DNA from: Pseudomonadota bacterium
GTDB taxonomy: Bacteria; Pseudomonadota; Gammaproteobacteria; Steroidobacterales; Steroidobacteraceae
Assembly: GCA_018240525.1 (NCBI GenBank)
Contig: JAFEFN010000012.1
Coordinates: forward strand, 1 to 64,000
Direction of reading: 5' to 3'
Length of the DNA stretch: 64,000 nucleotides
Shown one piece after another: positions 30,238 through 39,021 of this stretch. Numbering within the stretch: the first letter of the stretch is position 1; every line of letters starts with the position of its first letter. The position numbers were made by a program, and so were the translations under genes. The notes beneath the pieces were generated by a model. It was not told where the DNA came from. It did no database searches and saw only the letters and a program-made list of their open reading frames with translations.

Positions 30238-31011
30238 GTGAACACCGCGCCGCGATGGCTGGCCACCGGGATCCTCCTGCTCCCCGCGGCCTGCGCGAAG
30301 ATCACCGCCCCCGGCATGGACTTCGCCGGCCCCACCCCGACCCTGGATGTGAGGGCGACCCAGGAGGACGGCCTGTTCAGCCACTTCACCGGCGGCCTCA
30401 CCGCCACCGTGAGCGTGCAGCACGCCGGACCGGTCCCGCCCATCCCGTCCGCGGTGCCGGCCGGGCCCACGACCGGCGCCGTCACCTACCGCCTCAGTGC
30501 CGTGCCGGCCTTCGCGGTCGAGGATGTCGTGACCGTCACCTGGAGTGCGCCGGCGAGGACCCTGGTCGGCTCGGCCTACACCCTCACGCAGCGCGCCCGG
30601 TATCGCATCCTCGCCGCCACCCTGCAGGTGCAGACCCCCGCGGGCGGCCTGCCGCCGGGGGAGTCCGGCGCGGTGTGCGTCGCGCTCCTGCCCCGTGCCC
30701 CGGCCGGCGCGAACGTCACGCTGCAGAGCAGCGTCGTCGCGGTCGCGCCCGCGATCCTGCGCATCCCGGCCGGCCAGGCGAAGGCCACCGCCGCGGCGCG
30801 GGCGACCCTGGGCGGACTCCCCTGCCCGGGGAATGCGGACGAGGCGGCCCCCGCGGCGCACCCGGAACCGTGCAGCGCGCGCAATGGCGTCGTCGCGTCC
30901 GCCAATTTCGGGGGCGTCACCGTGCAGGGCTGCGCCACCCTCGCCCCGCGCTGCTGCGGCGCCACGGCGCGCTGCGCGCCTACTCCCGCGCCCGCCTCGA
31001 TCTGCCCCTGA
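30238..31011 (+). CDS. Putative lipoprotein with Ig/Big-like domain, function unknown
   Basis: A 257-residue protein starting at a GTG preceded by GAGAAGAAC. The N-terminus has a lipobox-like LLPAAC (Cys at about residue 19), so it is probably a lipoprotein. Residues about 125-185 show a pattern found in bacterial surface domains (V-L-PRAPAGANVTLQSS, then IPAGQAKATA), which resembles Ig-like or Big-type repeats. The C-terminus is Cys-rich. I recognise no enzyme motif. The 160 residues before the Ig-like part are unassigned. It stands alone between the mnmG promoter and the hydrolase gene. A longer antisense frame covers it, but that translation looks like noise. Confidence 0.6.
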   Translation: MNTAPRWLATGILLLPAACAKITAPGMDFAGPTPTLDVRATQEDGLFSHFTGGLTATVSVQHAGPVPPIPSAVPAGPTTGAVTYRLSAVPAFAVEDVVTVTWSAPARTLVGSAYTLTQRARYRILAATLQVQTPAGGLPPGESGAVCVALLPRAPAGANVTLQSSVVAVAPAILRIPAGQAKATAAARATLGGLPCPGNADEAAPAAHPEPCSARNGVVASANFGGVTVQGCATLAPRCCGATARCAPTPAPASICP

Positions 31012-31088
31012 ACAGGCACGGCGGCCGTCGGCAATCTGCCAAGCCGGCCGCACTTTGGCGGCGGTGGCGGCAGCTACACTGCGCGTCC

Positions 31089-32576
31089 ATGCATCCCAGG
31101 ATCACGGCCGCTCTGCTCACCGGACTGGGGCTCCTGGGCGGGTTCGGCCCGGTCGGCCGCGCCGCCGCCCCGGTGCCGCCCGCGCTCGTGCTCTCCCCGT
31201 GCGAGCTCGAGCACCCGCTGCGACTGACGGTGGTGCCGGCCGAGTGCGGCGTGCTCCAGGTCCCGGAAAACCCGGGCGACCCGGCGGGACGCCGGATCGG
31301 CCTGCGCATCGCCCGCGTGCCGGCGATCAGCCGCCGCAAGCTCGCCGATCCGCTGTTCGTGCTTGCCGGTGGCCCCGGGCAGGCCGCCAGCAGCTTCTAC
31401 GCCACCGTGGCCGGTGCGTTCGCGCGCATCAACCGCGACCGCGACATCGTGCTGGTCGACCAGCGCGGCACCGGCCGCTCCCACCTGCTCGACTGCCCCG
31501 AGGACGAGGAGACCCTCTACCGTGCCGGGGAGGAGGAGATCGCGCGCAGCACCCGCGCCTGCCTCCGCACCCTGGACGCGCGCGCGAGCGTCGGCTGGTA
31601 CACCACGAGCATCGCCGTGCAGGACCTGGAGGCGGTGCGCCGGGCGCTGGGCTACGGCCCCATCGACCTCTACGGAGTCTCCTATGGCACCCGGGTCGCC
31701 CAGCACTACATCCGCCGCTTCCCCGGGCGGGTGCGCGCGGTGATCCTGGATGGCGTGCTGCCGCCCGCGCTGGCCGTGGGACCGGCGGTCGCCCTGGATG
31801 CCGAGGCCGCGCTGCAGGGGATCCTCGCGCGCTGCGCGCAGGATGCGCCCTGCCACGCACGCTTCGCCGACCCGGTGGCCGACTACCACGCGGTGCGCGC
31901 AGCGCTCGCGCGGGCGCCGGCGAGCGTGCAGCTGCCGGACCCGGTCAGCGGCGCCCCGCGGCAGCTGGACTTCGGTGCCGACCAGCTGGCCGCGGTGCTG
32001 CGCCTGGCGAGCTACTCCGCCGACTACGCCGCGCTCCTGCCGCTGATGCTGCACGGCGCGGCCAGCCGCGCCGACTACGCGCCGCTGGCCGCGCAGTTCC
32101 TGCTGTTCCAGCGCGCCTACGGCGACATCGCCGTCGGCATGCACAACAGCGTGGTGTGCGCCGAGGATGTGCCCTTCTACGACGAGCACGCCATCGACCG
32201 CGCCCGGCTGGCGCAGACCTTCATGGGCGCAGCGCAGGTGGACGCCCTGCGCACCGTCTGCGGCATCTGGCCGCACGGCCCGGTCGATGCCGACTTCCAC
32301 GCGCCGCTGGCAAGCCACGTGCCCGCGCTGCTGCTCTCGGGGAGCGCCGACCCGGTGACGCCGCCGGCCTACGCGCACGCCGCCGCCCGTGGGTTCGCGC
32401 GGGCGCGCGAGCTGGTGCTCGCGGGCTTCGCGCACGGGCAGCTGACCGCACCGTGCATGGGCCGCGTGCTGGCGCGCTTCCTCGAGGCGCCCGACCCGCA
32501 GGCCCTCGATGCCCGCTGCCTCGAGAAGGCCCGGCCGATGCCCTTCTTCGTGACGCTGAACGGGCCGGCGCCATGA
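31089..32576 (+). CDS. Exported alpha/beta hydrolase (TAP-like peptidase family)
   Basis: A 495-residue secreted hydrolase with a signal peptide (about 1-26). The fold shows the oxyanion region PLFVLAGGPGQAASSFY, VLVDQRGTGRS, and the nucleophile elbow GVSYG with Ser198. The C-terminal TAP-like domain has PALLLSGSADPVTPP for the acid residue and GFAHGQLTAPCM for the His. It resembles proline iminopeptidase/tripeptidyl aminopeptidase-type enzymes, so a peptide or ester substrate outside the cytoplasm is likely. A TACACT hexamer ends only 8 bases before the ATG, suggesting a very short leader. It overlaps the ABC ATPase gene by four bases, so it heads a three-gene operon with the exporter. Confidence 0.9.
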   Translation: MHPRITAALLTGLGLLGGFGPVGRAAAPVPPALVLSPCELEHPLRLTVVPAECGVLQVPENPGDPAGRRIGLRIARVPAISRRKLADPLFVLAGGPGQAASSFYATVAGAFARINRDRDIVLVDQRGTGRSHLLDCPEDEETLYRAGEEEIARSTRACLRTLDARASVGWYTTSIAVQDLEAVRRALGYGPIDLYGVSYGTRVAQHYIRRFPGRVRAVILDGVLPPALAVGPAVALDAEAALQGILARCAQDAPCHARFADPVADYHAVRAALARAPASVQLPDPVSGAPRQLDFGADQLAAVLRLASYSADYAALLPLMLHGAASRADYAPLAAQFLLFQRAYGDIAVGMHNSVVCAEDVPFYDEHAIDRARLAQTFMGAAQVDALRTVCGIWPHGPVDADFHAPLASHVPALLLSGSADPVTPPAYAHAAARGFARARELVLAGFAHGQLTAPCMGRVLARFLEAPDPQALDARCLEKARPMPFFVTLNGPAP

Positions 32577-33301
32577 TCGAGGCGCGCGGGCTCAACAAGC
32601 ACTTCGGCGCCGTGCGCGCGGTGCACGAGGTCAGCCTCGTGGCCCGCGACGGCCGCATCACCGGCCTCCTCGGGCCCAACGGCGCGGGCAAGTCCACCAC
32701 GCTGCGCATGCTCTACACCGTGCTCAGGCCCGATGCCGGGGATGCGCTCATCGATGGCCACAGCGCCGTGCAGGCACCCCTCGAGGCGGCGCGCCGCCTG
32801 GGCGTGCTCACCCACGGCGCGGGCATCTACCCGAACCTCACCGCGCGCGAGAACATCCTCTACTTCGGCGCGCTGCACGGGCTGGCGCGTGCGGAGGCGC
32901 GCACGCGCGCCGAGGCCCTGGTCGGGCTCCTGGAGATGCAGGACTTCGCCGACCGCCGCGCGCGGGGCTTCTCGCAGGGCCAGCGCCTGAAGACCGCGCT
33001 CGCCCGGGCGCTCATCCACAACCCGCGCAACCTCATCCTCGATGAGCCCACCAACGGGCTCGACGTCATGGCGGTGCGCGCGCTGCGGCGCCTGCTGCGC
33101 CAGCTGCGCGACGCCGGCCACTGCATCCTCTTCTCCAGCCACGTCATGCACGAGGTGGCCGAGCTGTGCGACGAGGTGGTGGTCATCGCCGCCGGCACGG
33201 TGATCGGCGCGGGGACCCCCGAGGAGATCCGCGCGCGCACCGGCACCGCGACCCTCGAGGAGGCCTTCGTGCGGCTCATCGGCGCGGAGGCGCTCGCCTG
33301 A
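32573..33301 (+). CDS. natA: ABC exporter ATP-binding protein (NatA-like)
   Basis: A 242-residue ABC ATPase with Walker A GPNGAGKST (34-42), Q-loop region near THGAGIYPNL, signature FSQGQ in place of LSGGQ, Walker B LILDEPTNGLD and the switch His in SSHVMHE. The FS-GQ signature form is also known in NatA-type ATPases. It would power the membrane protein encoded by the next gene. NatAB of Bacillus exports sodium; whether this pair does so is not shown by sequence. It overlaps both neighbours by a few bases. Confidence 0.88.
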   Translation: MIEARGLNKHFGAVRAVHEVSLVARDGRITGLLGPNGAGKSTTLRMLYTVLRPDAGDALIDGHSAVQAPLEAARRLGVLTHGAGIYPNLTARENILYFGALHGLARAEARTRAEALVGLLEMQDFADRRARGFSQGQRLKTALARALIHNPRNLILDEPTNGLDVMAVRALRRLLRQLRDAGHCILFSSHVMHEVAELCDEVVVIAAGTVIGAGTPEEIRARTGTATLEEAFVRLIGAEALA

Positions 33302-34479
33302 TGCACGCCATCCTCACCGTGTTCGCCAAGGAGTTCCGCGAGAACCTGCGCGAGCGGCGCACGCTGTTTTCCGCGCTGCTGCTGGGACCGCTGCTGGGGC
33401 CGCTGCTCTTCGCCGGCGCCCTGTCGCTGCAGATCGAGCGCAGCGCCGGGCGCGCCGACCGGCCCGTGCAGCTGGCGCTCGCCCACGCCGAGCGCGCCCC
33501 GAACCTCGCCGCCTACCTCACGCAGTCGGGCATCGAGGTGACCCCGGTCGGCTTCGATGCGGCCGCCGCGCGCCAGGCCATCCAGGCCCACCGCCACGAG
33601 CGCGTGCTCGAGGTCACGGCGAGCTTCGCCGCGCACCTCGCCGCGGGCGAGCCGGCGCCGCTGGTGCTGTACGCGGATTCCTCGGACGTGGCGAGCGCCG
33701 CCGACACCGAGCACGTGCGCGGCGTGCTCGAGCAGTACGGCTCGCTGCTCGCGCGCCTGCGCATGCTGGCGCGGGGCAGCGATCCTCTGGTGCTCGCCCC
33801 CGTCGCGGTGCAGGACGTGGACGTCTCGACCCCGGCGGGCCGCTCGGTGGTGGCGCTGGGGACGCTGAGCTACCTGGTGCTGCTGACCATGCTCATGGGC
33901 GGGATGTACCTGGCGATCGATGCCACCGCCGGGGAGCGCGAGCGCGGCTCGCTCGAGCCGCTGCTCACCGTGCCGGCGCGGCGCGCGCACCTGATCTACG
34001 GCAAGATCCTCGCCGCCTGCGCCTACATGAGCCTGTCGCTCGTGCTCACGGTCATCGCCTTCGCGGTCCTGCTGCGCTTCGTGGGACTCGAGCGCTTCGG
34101 CATGAGCATCAACTTCGGCCCGTGGGTGGCGCTGCGCCTGGTGCTCTACTGCCTGCCGCTGGTGCCGCTGGGGGCGGCGCTCATGACCATCGTGGCCGCC
34201 TACACCCGCAGCTACCGCGAGGCGCAGACCTACCTGGGCCTGGTGCTGCTGGTGCCGACCCTGCCGCTGGTGTTCGCCGGCGTGATGGGCCTGCGGCCGA
34301 GCCTGCTCTACATGGCCATCCCCTCGCTCAGCCAGCACTTCCTGATCACGAGCCTGCTGCGAGACGAGCCGGTGCCCGGCACCTACTTCGCCGTCTCAGT
34401 GCTCGCCACCCTGGCCATCGGCGCGCTGCTGGTGGGAATCGCCGGCCGACTGTACCGCCGCGAGGCCCTGCTCGGCTGA
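33301..34479 (+). CDS. natB: ABC exporter permease (NatB/ABC-2 family)
   Basis: A 392-residue membrane protein with a first TM segment at about residues 20-42, a soluble extracytoplasmic domain (about 45-175), and then five or six TM helices to the end. The conserved segment GTLSYLVLLTMLMGGMYLAIDATAGERERGSLEPLLTVPA is typical of NatB and related ABC-2 exporters. Its ATG shares one base with the natA stop. The last 84 bases overlap the opposite-strand HExxH gene. The substrate is unknown. Confidence 0.9.
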   Translation: MHAILTVFAKEFRENLRERRTLFSALLLGPLLGPLLFAGALSLQIERSAGRADRPVQLALAHAERAPNLAAYLTQSGIEVTPVGFDAAAARQAIQAHRHERVLEVTASFAAHLAAGEPAPLVLYADSSDVASAADTEHVRGVLEQYGSLLARLRMLARGSDPLVLAPVAVQDVDVSTPAGRSVVALGTLSYLVLLTMLMGGMYLAIDATAGERERGSLEPLLTVPARRAHLIYGKILAACAYMSLSLVLTVIAFAVLLRFVGLERFGMSINFGPWVALRLVLYCLPLVPLGAALMTIVAAYTRSYREAQTYLGLVLLVPTLPLVFAGVMGLRPSLLYMAIPSLSQHFLITSLLRDEPVPGTYFAVSVLATLAIGALLVGIAGRLYRREALLG

Positions 34480-34857
34480 GGCAGCCCCGGGCGCGAGCAG
34501 CGCGTGCAGCCGCGCCACGTGACGCGCCGCGAACGCGCGCGCCTCCACCTCGAAGGGGTTGTTCCAGTAGCCGTGCTGCAGGCAGGCGGCCAGGTAGCGC
34601 GGCACGGTGAGCCGCCCGCTCTGCCACTGCCGGATGACGTGGCAGTACTCGTGCAGGAGCATGGCGGGGTTGGCGAAGAAGTCGGCGGCGCTGCCGCGCA
34701 GGTAGATGCGCTCGCGCCGGGTGGTCGCCACGGCGCGCCCGTGCAGGCGCACGAACCAGGAGTGCTCGAAGACTGCGACGTGCCCGACCGGGTGGCCGAG
34801 GATGGTCGCGAGCGCCCGGCTGAGGCGGTCCGGAACCTGTGCGCGGCGGGCGGGCAC
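34396..34857 (-). CDS. Putative zinc metalloprotease-like protein (HExxH, DUF4157-like)
   Basis: A 153-residue protein with the zinc-binding motif HEYCH at 69-73 in the context PAMLLHEYCHVIRQW. A possible third ligand, a Glu in NPFEVEARAFA, follows about 30 residues later. The layout resembles DUF4157/eCIS-core-like domains found in putative bacterial metallopeptidases. There is no signal peptide. It begins 6 bases after the CheD-like stop, so the two probably form an operon. Its last 27 codons are antisense to the natB C-terminus and look unconserved, so the tail may be a run-on. Proteolytic activity is an inference from the motif alone. Confidence 0.72.
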   Translation of the reverse strand: MPARRAQVPDRLSRALATILGHPVGHVAVFEHSWFVRLHGRAVATTRRERIYLRGSAADFFANPAMLLHEYCHVIRQWQSGRLTVPRYLAACLQHGYWNNPFEVEARAFAARHVARLHALLAPGAASAEQGLAAVQSAGDSHQQRADGQGGEH

Positions 34858-34863
34858 GCAGCC

Positions 34864-35316
34864 TCAGGTGCGCGTGTGCACCCAGCCCATGCTCGGCCGG
34901 AAGCGCAGCGCGCGCGCCGGCCCGGCGGCGACGTCCTCGGGCAGGAGGCGCACCCCGCCGTCCTCCAGGTACCGCTTCACCATGATCACCATGTTCTCGG
35001 ACAGCGGCGCGGCCTGCGGGTTGTCCGCGAGGTGCACCACGATGCGCGCCTGCAGGTTGCGCGCCGCCGGTGCCGACTCGCGCAGCGCGGCGAGGCAGCG
35101 GTCGAGCAGCAGCAGCTCGGTGGCGAGTGTCGTGTCGGTGACGTCGATGGGCTTGGCTGAGCGCACGATGCAGCGCAGGTGCAGCAGGGCACCCGCCTCC
35201 TCCATCGCATCATAGACGCAAACGGCGAGCGCCGAGTGCAGCTGGGTGACCAGCAGCACATCCTCCAGGGTCACCTCGAACCGGTCGGGGGCGACGTTGA
35301 CCTCGCGCGCTTCCAT
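34864..35316 (-). CDS. CheD-like protein lacking the catalytic cysteine
   Basis: A 150-residue protein whose layout follows chemoreceptor glutamine deamidase CheD: the VLLVTQLHSALAVCVYD region in place of VTLLGSCVAVCLYD, GALLHL in place of GGMNHF, then a helix, LQARIV, and the C-terminal half (VKRYLEDGGVRLLPEDVAAGPARALRF) typical of CheD. The catalytic triad is Thr-Cys-His; Thr24 and His46 are kept but the Cys is Ala29, and the later GGA loop is lost. It is therefore unlikely to deamidate receptors. No chemotaxis genes are near. The start at 35316 fits the fold; an ATG at 35349 would add 11 residues. Family call is by eye. Confidence 0.72.
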   Translation of the reverse strand: MEAREVNVAPDRFEVTLEDVLLVTQLHSALAVCVYDAMEEAGALLHLRCIVRSAKPIDVTDTTLATELLLLDRCLAALRESAPAARNLQARIVVHLADNPQAAPLSENMVIMVKRYLEDGGVRLLPEDVAAGPARALRFRPSMGWVHTRT

Positions 35317-35370
35317 CCACGGCTGTATACCGCCCCGCCGCGCCCTCATGTGCGGGCGCCTGTCCAAACT

Positions 35371-35400
35371 ATGAACTGCCGCACGCGCCGGCAGTACAAT
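35371..35400 (+). promoter_or_regulatory. Possible promoter for the SIMPL gene
   Basis: A -10 TACAAT (35395-35400) is preceded after 18 bases by a weak -35 ATGAAC (35371-35376). The start would be near 35407, 25 bases before the ATG at 35432. Confidence 0.45.
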
Positions 35401-35431
35401 GTGAGATCGCGTGCCACCGGAGCCCGGGAAC

Positions 35432-36127
35432 ATGAAGCTGCTGTCCCTCGCCCTGCTCGCCCTGTTCGCCGGCGACGCCTTTGCACAGCAAAGCCCGGTG
35501 TCCTCCATCCGCGTCAGCGGCGATGCCCAGGTGAGCGCGAAACCCGACAGGGTCGAGATCGACATCGGCGTGAAGACGCGCGCCGACAAGTCCCAGGAGG
35601 CGGCCGCGCAGAACGCGCGCCAGGTGGAGGCGGTGCTCGCGGCGGTGAAGAAGGTCGCCGGCCCCACCGCCCGCTACCAGACCGTGAACTACACGCTCAC
35701 GCCCAGCTACCGCTACCAGAACGGCCAGGAGGCCGGCATCACCGGCTACTCGGCCGCCAACATCGTCCAGGTCACCCTGGATGACCTTAACCGCATCAGC
35801 AACGTCATCGACGCGGCCTCGCAGGCCGGCGCCAACGACGTGCGCGGCATCCAGTTCACGCTGCGCGACCAGGACGCCGTGCGCGCCGAGGCGCTGCGCA
35901 AGGCTGCCGCGCGCGCGCGCGCGGATGCGGACGTGCTCGCCGCCGCGCTCGGGCTGAAGGTGGTGCGCGTGCTCAGCGTCGAGGTGAACGGCGCGCCGCG
36001 CGTGCCGATGATGCGCACCCTGAGCATGGCGGCCCCGGCGGCCGCCAAGGTCGACACCCCGGTGGAGTCGGGCACGCTGGAGGTCGCCGCGGACGTGACG
36101 CTCACCGTCGAGGTGGCGGCGAAGTAG
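35432..36127 (+). CDS. SIMPL-domain (DUF541) periplasmic protein
   Basis: A 231-residue protein with a signal peptide (cleavage near AFAQ, residue 19) and a single SIMPL/DUF541 domain over most of its length (SIRVSGDAQVSAKPDRVEIDIGV..., AALGLKVVRVLSVEV). Family members, such as E. coli YggE, assemble into oligomers outside the cytoplasm and have been linked to oxidative stress tolerance, but the molecular role is unclear. It is divergent from the CheD-like gene and converges on trkH with five bases between stops. No catalytic residues are known for the family. Confidence 0.92.
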   Translation: MKLLSLALLALFAGDAFAQQSPVSSIRVSGDAQVSAKPDRVEIDIGVKTRADKSQEAAAQNARQVEAVLAAVKKVAGPTARYQTVNYTLTPSYRYQNGQEAGITGYSAANIVQVTLDDLNRISNVIDAASQAGANDVRGIQFTLRDQDAVRAEALRKAAARARADADVLAAALGLKVVRVLSVEVNGAPRVPMMRTLSMAAPAAAKVDTPVESGTLEVAADVTLTVEVAAK

Positions 36128-36132
36128 GCGGC

Positions 36133-37581
36133 TTACTTGCGCCAGTAGGCCGGGCGCATCAGCACGACGACGCTGAAGATCTCCAGGCGGCCGACCAGCA
36201 TGGCGGCGATGCAGATCCACGCCTGCACGGGGCTCAGCGCCTTGAGGTTGTGCACCTCGCCGGGGGCGCCGAAGCCGTGCGCGGTGTTGTTGATCGCGGC
36301 GACCACCGCGGTGAACGAGGTGTCGAAGTCCAGCCCCGTGAGCAGCATCGCGAAGGTCAGGGCCACGATGGTCACGAAGTACAGGAAGATGAACGCGAAC
36401 ACGGCCTGGCCGACCGAGTCGGGGATCGGCCGCCCGCCGACGCGCACCGGCGCCATCGCCGCCGGGTGGATGAGCCGCTTGAGCTCCCGGCCGGTCTGCC
36501 GCCCGAGCAGCAGCGCGCGGAACATCTTGATGCCGCCCCCGGTCGAGCCGGTGCTGCAGAGGATGCAGGACAGGAACAGCATCCAGTACGGGGCGAACAC
36601 CGGCCAGGCCTGGTAGTCCTGCGTGGTCAGCCCGCTGGTGGTGGCCTGCGAGATGACGTTGAAGGCGGCGTTGCGCAGGCAGCCGAGGAAGTCGGGGTAG
36701 ACCTCGTGCCAGGAGAGCAGCAGCGCGATGCCGAGGATGCTCGCCCCGAGCACGGCGAACAGCGCGCGCGCCTCCGGGTCGCTCGTGTAGGCCTCCAGTG
36801 ACAGGCGGCGCAGGGACACGAAGTGGCGCGCGAAGTTCAGCGCCGCGATCACCATCAGCGCCATCAGCACCGCCTCGATCGCCGGGGAGTTGAACCAGGC
36901 GACGCTGCGGTCGTGGGTGGAGAACCCGCCGAGGCCGACCGCCGAGAAGGCGTGGCAGATGGCATCGAACCAGCCCATGCCGCACAGCTTCAGGGCGAGG
37001 ATGCCCCCGGCGGTGATGAGCGCGTACACGAACCACAGCGAGCGCGCGGCGGCGGTGATGCGCGGCGCGAGGCGCTCCTCCTTGACCGAGCCGGGGGCGG
37101 CGCCCTTGTGCACCTGCATGCCGCCGACGCCCAGCAGCGGCAGCACCGCCAGCGCCATGACGATGACCCCGAGCCCGCCGAACCACTCGAGCGCGTGGCG
37201 CCAGAAGTTCAGCGACGGCGCGAGTGTGTCCAGCCCCGAGAGCACGGTCGAGCCGGTGGTGGTCAGTCCCGACATCGCCTCGAAGAAGGCCCCGGTGAAG
37301 CTCAGCCCCGGGATGCCGAACAGCAGCGGCAGGGCCGCCGCGGCCGGCAGCACCACCCACCCCAGGGTGACCAGCAGGAAGCCGTCGCGCGCGCGCAGCT
37401 CGCGGTGGCGGCGGTGCGCCAGCAGGCGCAGCAGCAGGGCGCAGGCGGCGGCGGCGAGGCCGGTGAGCAGGAACACCCGCCACAGGCCGTCGGCCATGAT
37501 GAGCGAGCAGGCGAGCGGGGCCAGGCAGCTGAGCGCGAACCCGGCCAGCAGCGACCCCAGCACGTGTGCGACGGCGAGCAT
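36133..37581 (-). CDS. trkH: Trk potassium uptake system membrane protein TrkH
   Basis: A 482-residue channel-like subunit for potassium entry. It has the four-repeat architecture of TrkH with selectivity-filter segments such as SGLTTTGSTVL, AVGLGGFSTHDRSV, CSTGSTGGGIKMFR and AAINNTAHGFGAPG, and about ten hydrophobic helices. Length matches E. coli TrkH (483). It lies 10 bases after trkA, so both components of the Trk system are co-expressed. Confidence 0.96.
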   Translation of the reverse strand: MLAVAHVLGSLLAGFALSCLAPLACSLIMADGLWRVFLLTGLAAAACALLLRLLAHRRHRELRARDGFLLVTLGWVVLPAAAALPLLFGIPGLSFTGAFFEAMSGLTTTGSTVLSGLDTLAPSLNFWRHALEWFGGLGVIVMALAVLPLLGVGGMQVHKGAAPGSVKEERLAPRITAAARSLWFVYALITAGGILALKLCGMGWFDAICHAFSAVGLGGFSTHDRSVAWFNSPAIEAVLMALMVIAALNFARHFVSLRRLSLEAYTSDPEARALFAVLGASILGIALLLSWHEVYPDFLGCLRNAAFNVISQATTSGLTTQDYQAWPVFAPYWMLFLSCILCSTGSTGGGIKMFRALLLGRQTGRELKRLIHPAAMAPVRVGGRPIPDSVGQAVFAFIFLYFVTIVALTFAMLLTGLDFDTSFTAVVAAINNTAHGFGAPGEVHNLKALSPVQAWICIAAMLVGRLEIFSVVVLMRPAYWRK

Positions 37582-37591
37582 GGCCGGCTTC

Positions 37592-38956
37592 CTAGCGCGT
37601 CGCGCGCAGGAAAAGCCGCTCCACCGCCTCCAGGTGGCGCCGGTCGGCCAGGAACAGGATCACGTGGTCGTCGGCCAGCACGCGGGTGTCGTGGTGGGCC
37701 ATGATCACCTCGTCGGCGCGCACGATGGCGCCGATGGAAGCCCCTTCCGGCAGCGGGATCTGCGCGACGGTGCGCCCGATGACGCGCGAGCTGCTCTCGT
37801 CGCCGTGCACGATCGCCTCCAGGGCCTCGGCGGCGCCGCGGCGCAGCGCGTGCACGCGCACCACGTCGCCGCGGCGCACGTAGGCGAGCAGCGAGCCGAT
37901 GGTGATGGTCTGCGGCGAGATGGCGATGTCGATCGTGCTGTCCTCCACCAGATCGGTGTAGGAGGGCTTGTTGATCAGCGCCATGACCTTGTGCGCGCCC
38001 AGGCGCTTGGCGAGCATGGCCGCGAGGATGTTGGCTTCCTCGGAGTTGGTGACCGCGGCGAACACGTCCTGGCTGTCGATGTTCTCCTCGACGAGCAGCT
38101 CCTCGTCGGCGGCATCGCCGTGCAGCACGATGGTCTTCTCGAGGCCCTCCGCGATCTTGCGCGCCCGGCGCGGGTCGCGCTCGATCAGCTTCACCTGGTT
38201 GTTCTTCTCCAGGGTGCGCGCCAGGCGGTAGCCGATGTGGCCGCCGCCGGCGATGATGATGCGCCGCGCCGGGTCATCGCCGTGGCGCAGCTCCGCCATG
38301 GCGCGGCGGATGTCCGCCTGCGCGGCCAGGAAGAACACCTCGTCGCCCTCGGCGATGACGGTGTCGCCCTCCGGCGGGATGCTGCGCCCGTCGCGGTAGA
38401 TGGCGACGATGCGCAGCGCGATCTTGGGCAGGTGCACGGGCAGCTCGCTCAGCGCGTGGCCGACCAGCAGGCCGTCGCGGCGCGTGCGCACCCCGACCAG
38501 CTGCACCTTGCCGTCGGCGAAGTCCAGCACCTGCAGCGTGCCGGGCTGGTGGATGAGGCGCTCGACGTACTCGGTGACCAGCTGCTCGGGGCTGATGAAG
38601 ACATCGACCGGCAGGCCCTCGGTGAGCGCCGCGCGGCTGGTGTACTCGGGGGAGCGCACGCGCGCGATCTTGGTCGGGGTGCGGTACAGGGTGAAGGCCA
38701 CCTGGCAGGCCATGAGGTTCACCTCGTCGCTGGAGGTGAGGGCGATGAGCACCTCGGCCTCGGCCGCGCCGGCGGCCTCGAGCACGGAAGGGTAGGCGGC
38801 GTTGCCGGCCACGGTGCGCACGTCGAAGCGGTCCTGCAGGTCGCGCAGGATGTCCTCGTTGGAGTCGACGACCGTGACCTCGTTGGCCTCCTCGCGCGCG
38901 AGCGCCTGGGCGGCGGTGCGCCCGACCTGGCCTGCGCCGAGGATGAGGATCTTCAT
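37592..38956 (-). CDS. trkA: Trk potassium uptake regulatory protein TrkA
   Basis: A 454-residue cytoplasmic regulator with two tandem RCK units. The first Rossmann motif is GAGQVGR (7-13), followed by a TrkA-C domain; the second is IIAGGGHIGYRLA (about residue 231), also followed by a TrkA-C domain. It binds NAD(H)/ATP and gates TrkH. Length is normal (458 in E. coli). In Pseudomonas-like genomes trkA follows fmt-rsmB; here it is directly before trkH, and uvrD is the next gene upstream on the same strand. Confidence 0.96.
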   Translation of the reverse strand: MKILILGAGQVGRTAAQALAREEANEVTVVDSNEDILRDLQDRFDVRTVAGNAAYPSVLEAAGAAEAEVLIALTSSDEVNLMACQVAFTLYRTPTKIARVRSPEYTSRAALTEGLPVDVFISPEQLVTEYVERLIHQPGTLQVLDFADGKVQLVGVRTRRDGLLVGHALSELPVHLPKIALRIVAIYRDGRSIPPEGDTVIAEGDEVFFLAAQADIRRAMAELRHGDDPARRIIIAGGGHIGYRLARTLEKNNQVKLIERDPRRARKIAEGLEKTIVLHGDAADEELLVEENIDSQDVFAAVTNSEEANILAAMLAKRLGAHKVMALINKPSYTDLVEDSTIDIAISPQTITIGSLLAYVRRGDVVRVHALRRGAAEALEAIVHGDESSSRVIGRTVAQIPLPEGASIGAIVRADEVIMAHHDTRVLADDHVILFLADRRHLEAVERLFLRATR

Positions 38957-39021
38957 GGGGCCTTGCGGGGGGGCCGGGTCATGGACGCCTAGTGTAGCGA
39001 GTTAGCCCTTGGCCGAAGGAC

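Noticed and set aside
29437..31053. Minus-strand open frame of 538 codons across mnmG start and the lipoprotein gene
   Set aside because: The part over mnmG is out of frame with a certain gene, and the rest is low-complexity. The plus-strand lipoprotein at 30238 has a more protein-like pattern.
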